Assembly (NCBI GenBank): GCA_035273665.1
Contig: DATEOW010000006.1
Location: forward strand, 1-64,000
Direction: 5' to 3'
DNA length: 64,000 nt
Source of the DNA: DATEEW01 sp035273665
Lineage (GTDB): Bacteria > Pseudomonadota > Gammaproteobacteria > Burkholderiales > SG8-39
A model generated the notes under the pieces. That model searched no databases. It worked only from the letters and a program-made list of their open reading frames with translations, and was not told where the DNA came from. Numbering within the stretch: position 1 is the first letter of the stretch; every line of letters starts with the position of its first letter. A program made the translations under genes and the position numbers. Shown here piece after piece: positions 60,913-64,000 of this stretch.

Positions 60913-61322
60913 TCGGCATTTTGATCGTTAGTCACGGCGCCTTCGGCGAATCGCTCATTCATTGCGCCAGCCATGTGCTGGGCAAACGTCCTTTGCGTGT
61001 GCGGCAAGTAGGGGTCACGGTCCATGACGACCCAGACCTCATCTTTCCGGTTGCTCAAGAGCTCGTACGACAACTCGACGAAGGTCAGGGCGTATTGGTG
61101 ATAACCGATATGCTCGGCGCGACGCCATCGAATATCGCGTCGCGGCTTTACGTGCCGGGCCGAGTAGAAATCATTGCGGGGGCCAATCTACCCATGCTCG
61201 TCCGCGCGCTTACCTACCGGCATGAAAGCCTACCGGCGGTCATCGCCAAAGCGATCAGCGGCGGCCGCGACGGCGTCACCTATCTGAACGAGGGAAATAT
61301 GCATGCCGCGACAGGAAGTTGA
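60909..61322 (+). CDS. PTS mannose-family EIIA component
   Basis: A 137-residue EIIA of the mannose type. The phosphorylated histidine is His9 in VSHGAF; DMLGATPSNIA and NLPMLVRAL are typical. The start (ATG 60909) overlaps gshB by four bases, and the end overlaps ptsH by 20. No EIIB, EIIC or EIID follows, so the protein probably works as a regulatory phosphate acceptor rather than in sugar uptake. Confidence 0.93.
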   Translation: MIGILIVSHGAFGESLIHCASHVLGKRPLRVRQVGVTVHDDPDLIFPVAQELVRQLDEGQGVLVITDMLGATPSNIASRLYVPGRVEIIAGANLPMLVRALTYRHESLPAVIAKAISGGRDGVTYLNEGNMHAATGS

Positions 61323-61572
61323 AATCGTCAACAAACTCGGCCTGCATGCGAGAGCTTCTGCAAAACTGACGCAAACCGCAGGCAAATTCGCGGCCGACAT
61401 CTGGTTGTCGCGCAACGGTCGTCGAGTGAATGCGAAAAGCATCATGGGTGTCATGATGCTTGCCGCCGGCAAAGGCAGTCGCATTGAGATCGAAACGAGC
61501 GGGGAGGATGCCGGCGCAGCGATGGACGCGGTAGTGGCTCTAATCGGCGATCGTTTCGGAGAAGGTGAATAG
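61303..61572 (+). CDS. ptsH: Phosphocarrier protein HPr
   Basis: An 89-residue HPr. His15 in LGLHARASAKL accepts phosphate from EI, and Ser46 in NAKSIMGVM is the position used by HPr kinase in species that have HprK. It overlaps both neighbours, so the three PTS genes should be translated together. Confidence 0.97.
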   Translation: MPRQEVEIVNKLGLHARASAKLTQTAGKFAADIWLSRNGRRVNAKSIMGVMMLAAGKGSRIEIETSGEDAGAAMDAVVALIGDRFGEGE

Positions 61573-63352
61573 CGTGGGTAAACCCGAACTCGACGCGAAA
61601 GGCGTTTTGCTCGCCCCCTGCGGTGCAAGTTTCACCTTACACGGCGCCGGCGTCTCCGACGGCGTTGCGATCGGAACCGCGCATCTCATTACGACAGCAC
61701 GGCTCGAAGCGCCGCACTATGAAATAGACGCAGATCAGATCGAGGCGGAAATAGAACGCTTCGATGCCGCCGTTGCGACGGTGCGCGGGCAGATGGGCGC
61801 GCTGCAGGTGAGTATGCCCGCCAGTGCGCCCGCTGAGATGAGCGCATTTCTCGACCTGCATCTGATGATCCTCAAAGATTCCATGCTTGCGGAGGTCCCG
61901 CGCGACCTCATCAGGGTGCGCCGCTATAACGCCGAATGGGCCTTGGTGCAGCAGATGGAAACCCTCGTCCAGCGCTTCGACGAAATCGAAGACGCCTACT
62001 TGCGCGAACGCAAGGCCGATATCGAGCAAGTGGTCGAACGCGTTTTAAAAGTCTTGATGGGCAGCGCCAATCAACCGGCCGTTCCTTCTCACGAAGAGAA
62101 CATCATCGTCGTGGCGCACGATTTTTCCCCTGCGGACATGATCCTTTTCAAGCAGCATCAGTTCGCCGGCTTCGTCACCGATCTTGGCGGCGTCACGTCT
62201 CACACGGCAATTGTCGCGCGAAGTCTGAATCTGCCTGCGATTGTGGGTCTGCACCACGCGCGTCACATGATTCGCGAAGGCGAATTGCTCATCGTGGACG
62301 GCGCAGAAGGCGTTCTGATCATCAACCCGGATCCGTTGGTGCTCAACGAGTATCGCTTGCGTCAAAGCGAATACGAGATTGAACGTCAAAAGCTCAAACG
62401 GCTTAAGAGCACGCCCGCTACTACCATCGAAGGCACGCCTATCGAGTTACAGGCCAATATCGAATTGCCGCAAGATGTGGACGAGGTGCTCGAAGCCGGA
62501 GCAACGGGAATCGGGCTTTATCGCAGTGAATTTCTTTTTCTCAATCGAGATACGCTGCCAAGCGAAGACGAGCAGTTCGAGGCCTATCGTTCCGTTGTGG
62601 AAGCGATGCAAGGCCGTCCCGTCACGATTCGCACACTCGATATCGGCGCGGACAAGGCGCTTGAAAGCCAAATCACGCCAGGTCCCAATCCAGCGCTCGG
62701 TTTGCGTGCCATTCGTTTCTGTCTGTCCGAGCCGCAGATGTTCATGACCCAGTTGCGCGCGCTTTACCGCGCTTCTCATTACGGCAAAGTGCGGTTGCTC
62801 ATTCCGATGATTGCTCATCTTCACGAGATCGATCAGACGCTCGGACTCATCCGTCGCGCACAACAAAGCCTGCGTGATAAAGGAATCCCCTTCGACGAAA
62901 CCGTCCCCGTTGGCGGGATGATTGAAGTCCCCGCAGCGGCCTTGGCCCTAGGCCAATTCGTCAAACGCCTGGACTTCCTCTCCATCGGCACGAATGACCT
63001 GATTCAGTACACGTTGGCAATCGATCGCACAGACGACGCCGTCGCGCATCTCTACGACCCGCTCCATCCGGCTGTGCTTTATCTGATCGGCCACACCATC
63101 CGTATCGCCAACCGCGCAGAAATCCCCGTGGCTGTGTGCGGTGAAATGGCGGGCCAGGTCGACCTCGCTCGGCTACTCCTGGGCTTGGGTCTGCGTCAAT
63201 TCTCGATGCATCCGGCCCAGTTGCCGGCGGTCAAACAGCAGATTCTGCGATCGAGCATTTCCGAGGCCGAGGTCGTCGCCCAGCGTATTTTGCGTAGCGA
63301 AGACCCGGAGCGGGCCCGCATGCTGCTTGAGAGGCTGAACAATAGCCGTTGA
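61565..63352 (+). CDS. ptsI: PTS enzyme I (phosphoenolpyruvate-protein phosphotransferase)
   Basis: A 595-residue enzyme I that phosphorylates HPr from PEP. The phospho-histidine is in GGVTSHTAIVARSLNLP. The PEP-binding domain has GIGLYRSEFLF, the FLSIGTNDLIQYTLA signature and the catalytic Cys in VCGEMAG. Start GTG 61565, inside the ptsH end. About 20 residues precede the usual N-terminus (FTLHGAGVSDGVAIG), so GTG 61574 (VGKPEL) is an alternative start. Confidence 0.96.
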   Translation: MNSVGKPELDAKGVLLAPCGASFTLHGAGVSDGVAIGTAHLITTARLEAPHYEIDADQIEAEIERFDAAVATVRGQMGALQVSMPASAPAEMSAFLDLHLMILKDSMLAEVPRDLIRVRRYNAEWALVQQMETLVQRFDEIEDAYLRERKADIEQVVERVLKVLMGSANQPAVPSHEENIIVVAHDFSPADMILFKQHQFAGFVTDLGGVTSHTAIVARSLNLPAIVGLHHARHMIREGELLIVDGAEGVLIINPDPLVLNEYRLRQSEYEIERQKLKRLKSTPATTIEGTPIELQANIELPQDVDEVLEAGATGIGLYRSEFLFLNRDTLPSEDEQFEAYRSVVEAMQGRPVTIRTLDIGADKALESQITPGPNPALGLRAIRFCLSEPQMFMTQLRALYRASHYGKVRLLIPMIAHLHEIDQTLGLIRRAQQSLRDKGIPFDETVPVGGMIEVPAAALALGQFVKRLDFLSIGTNDLIQYTLAIDRTDDAVAHLYDPLHPAVLYLIGHTIRIANRAEIPVAVCGEMAGQVDLARLLLGLGLRQFSMHPAQLPAVKQQILRSSISEAEVVAQRILRSEDPERARMLLERLNNSR

Positions 63353-63360
63353 AACAACCG

Positions 63361-63379
63361 GCCGGGAACCCTTCCCGGC
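63361..63379. other. Hairpin after ptsI
   Basis: An eight-base-pair inverted repeat GCCGGGAA/TTCCCGGC (63361-63368 with 63372-63379) eight bases after the ptsI stop. There is no T-run, so it may be an mRNA-end stabiliser or weak terminator. Confidence 0.4.
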
Positions 63380-63418
63380 AAGACTTGCTCTCACAGACGT
63401 CTTTTCCAGGGACTAGCC

Positions 63419-63847
63419 ATGTTGCGTGAAATCTTAGGGGTAAGCCAGGACGAACCGCATATCGAGCGCCGCTGGTTTCATGACGAGTACTTCGACCTTT
63501 TTGTTCGCCAAGAAAGCAACGGCAGGCTTTGCTCCTTTGAGCTGTGCTATGGCTCACCGGGTAGCGAGAAGGCGCTCGTCTGGGAGGACGACGCCGGCTA
63601 CTTCCATGACGGCGTGGAAGATAAGGATATAGACGGTGGCGGGGTACTGGGCTTTCCGCCAGAGTCGTATGGGGGAACCGACCCGATCGTTTCACGCTTT
63701 GATCTGGTCGCCAAATCCCTCCCAGACACTTTAAGAACCGCCGTGAGCGAGCGCGTGCATGAATATGCCTCGCATGCCGAGCTCACAGCCAGCCGGCGTA
63801 GGCAGTTCCGTCGCGCCGAGTGGCAACAGAAATCGGAAACGCGGTAG
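63419..63847 (+). CDS. Conserved-looking hypothetical protein
   Basis: A 142-residue soluble, acidic protein with no signal or membrane segment. Aromatic and acidic residues alternate (ERRWFHDEYFDLFVRQ, LCSFELCYG), and the C-terminus is basic (TASRRRQFRRAEWQQ). I do not recognise a family. It stands alone between ptsI and the SAM-II leader. ATG 63419 gives a sensible start; no strong ribosome site is visible. Confidence 0.65.
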   Translation: MLREILGVSQDEPHIERRWFHDEYFDLFVRQESNGRLCSFELCYGSPGSEKALVWEDDAGYFHDGVEDKDIDGGGVLGFPPESYGGTDPIVSRFDLVAKSLPDTLRTAVSERVHEYASHAELTASRRRQFRRAEWQQKSETR

Positions 63848-63908
63848 ACTCCGCGCTGTCACGCCGCTTCGCGAGCGGCGACGGTAGTCGAAGTATTTGA
63901 AGTGAAAT

Positions 63909-63958
63909 GCGCCGATTTGAGATCAGCTTGCGGGCGCTATATAAATACGGCTAAAGCG
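63909..63958 (+). promoter_or_regulatory. SAM-II riboswitch aptamer
   Basis: The segment matches the SAM-II class block by block: P1 GCGCC (63909-63913) with GGCGC (63933-63937); conserved GATTTGA (63914-63920) and CTTGC (63927-63931) in loop 1; ATAAAT (63941-63946); and GCTAAAG (63950-63956). The pseudoknot P2 is formed by C31-G50, G30-C51, C27-G56 and G26-C57 (last two digits of 639xx) around the T/A triple region. SAM binding to this class turns off downstream methionine or SAM genes; the regulated gene starts beyond the right edge. Confidence 0.93.
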
Positions 63959-63962
63959 AGGG

Positions 63963-63998
63963 AAACCCGTTTAGCCGCGCAAGCTGCAACGGGTTTTT
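63963..63998 (+). terminator. Regulated terminator of the SAM-II riboswitch
   Basis: AAACCCGTT (63963-63971) pairs with AACGGGTTT (63988-63996), extended inside by AGC/GCT and followed by T to 63998. Its left arm overlaps a competing structure: CGGCTAAA (63948-63955) with TTTAGCCG (63970-63977), and CAGCTTGCG (63924-63932) with CGCAAGCTG (63978-63986). Both alternatives consume the aptamer strands, so SAM binding should favour termination. Confidence 0.85.
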
Positions 63999-64000
63999 GT

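Noticed and set aside
63863..63879. Hairpin GCCGCT/AGCGGC after the last CDS as a terminator
   Set aside because: Only six base pairs and no T-run; the clear terminator in this region belongs to the riboswitch.

Overview
The window reads as an ordinary core-genome stretch of a betaproteobacterium (Burkholderiales/Nitrosomonadales breadth; no species can be named). The basis is gene order: leuS-lptE-holA-proA-nadD-rsfS-rlmH-maf-rng, gshA-gshB-EIIA(Man)-ptsH-ptsI, dapF-DUF484-xerC, metK-ahcY-MTHFR and argB/pyrimidine nucleotidase/slmA are all arrangements familiar from that class. GC is moderately high. I see no insertion sequence, integrase of a mobile element, prophage, CRISPR array or rRNA. 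There is one tRNA, Arg(CCG).

Layout. 1-6.2 kb: a membrane rhodanese, then gpmA-envC-ctpA (glycolysis and cell-division/envelope proteolysis), a MAPEG protein with a MoeB/ThiF-type E1, and a lone lipoprotein amino-acid-binding protein. 6.2-9 kb: slmA, a pyrimidine 5'-nucleotidase, a small M15 peptidase and argB. 9-12 kb: a heat-shock block (hsp20 with a textbook sigma-32 promoter; hslV-hslU-PCu(A)C copper chaperone). 12-18.7 kb: a large Ala/Pro-rich tandem-STAS protein, dksA, rlmI, xerC, DUF484, dapF. 18.9-22.6 kb: the SAM cycle (metK, a SAH riboswitch, ahcY, a non-canonical MTHFR). 23-29.3 kb: a two-component pair, a TerB/DUF697-like protein, an HTH-aminotransferase fusion, ttcA and a pteridine-reductase-like SDR. 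30-40 kb: a MidA-type methyltransferase, an LPS-core-like decoration cassette (carbamoyltransferase, methyltransferase, InaA-type kinase), two GSTs around a CCA enzyme without a working HD site, an NDUFA9-like protein and Slt70. 40-45.5 kb: 5-FTHF cyclo-ligase, ilvA, an exported methyltransferase-like protein, uvrD. 45.6-55.2 kb: the long leuS-to-rng run plus a small tail-anchored protein. 55.4-58.6 kb: a Tat-exported dienelactone hydrolase, a Bug/TctC solute-binding protein, tRNA-Arg and cytochrome c5. 58.7-63.8 kb: glutathione synthesis coupled to a permease-less PTS, then a conserved hypothetical.

The most informative signals are regulatory. A SAH riboswitch lies between metK and ahcY, and a SAM-II riboswitch with a complete terminator/antiterminator platform lies at the extreme right edge; the gene it controls is outside the window. 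So SAM supply and SAH removal appear to be sensed by two different RNA classes. Other points worth following are the MTHFR-like protein lacking the usual catalytic Glu motif, the duplicated helix-STAS architecture with repeated (L/I)DF motifs, the in-frame HTH-aminotransferase fusion with a strong internal start, and a probable CTG start for nadD. I did not find a convincing wholly new multi-gene system.
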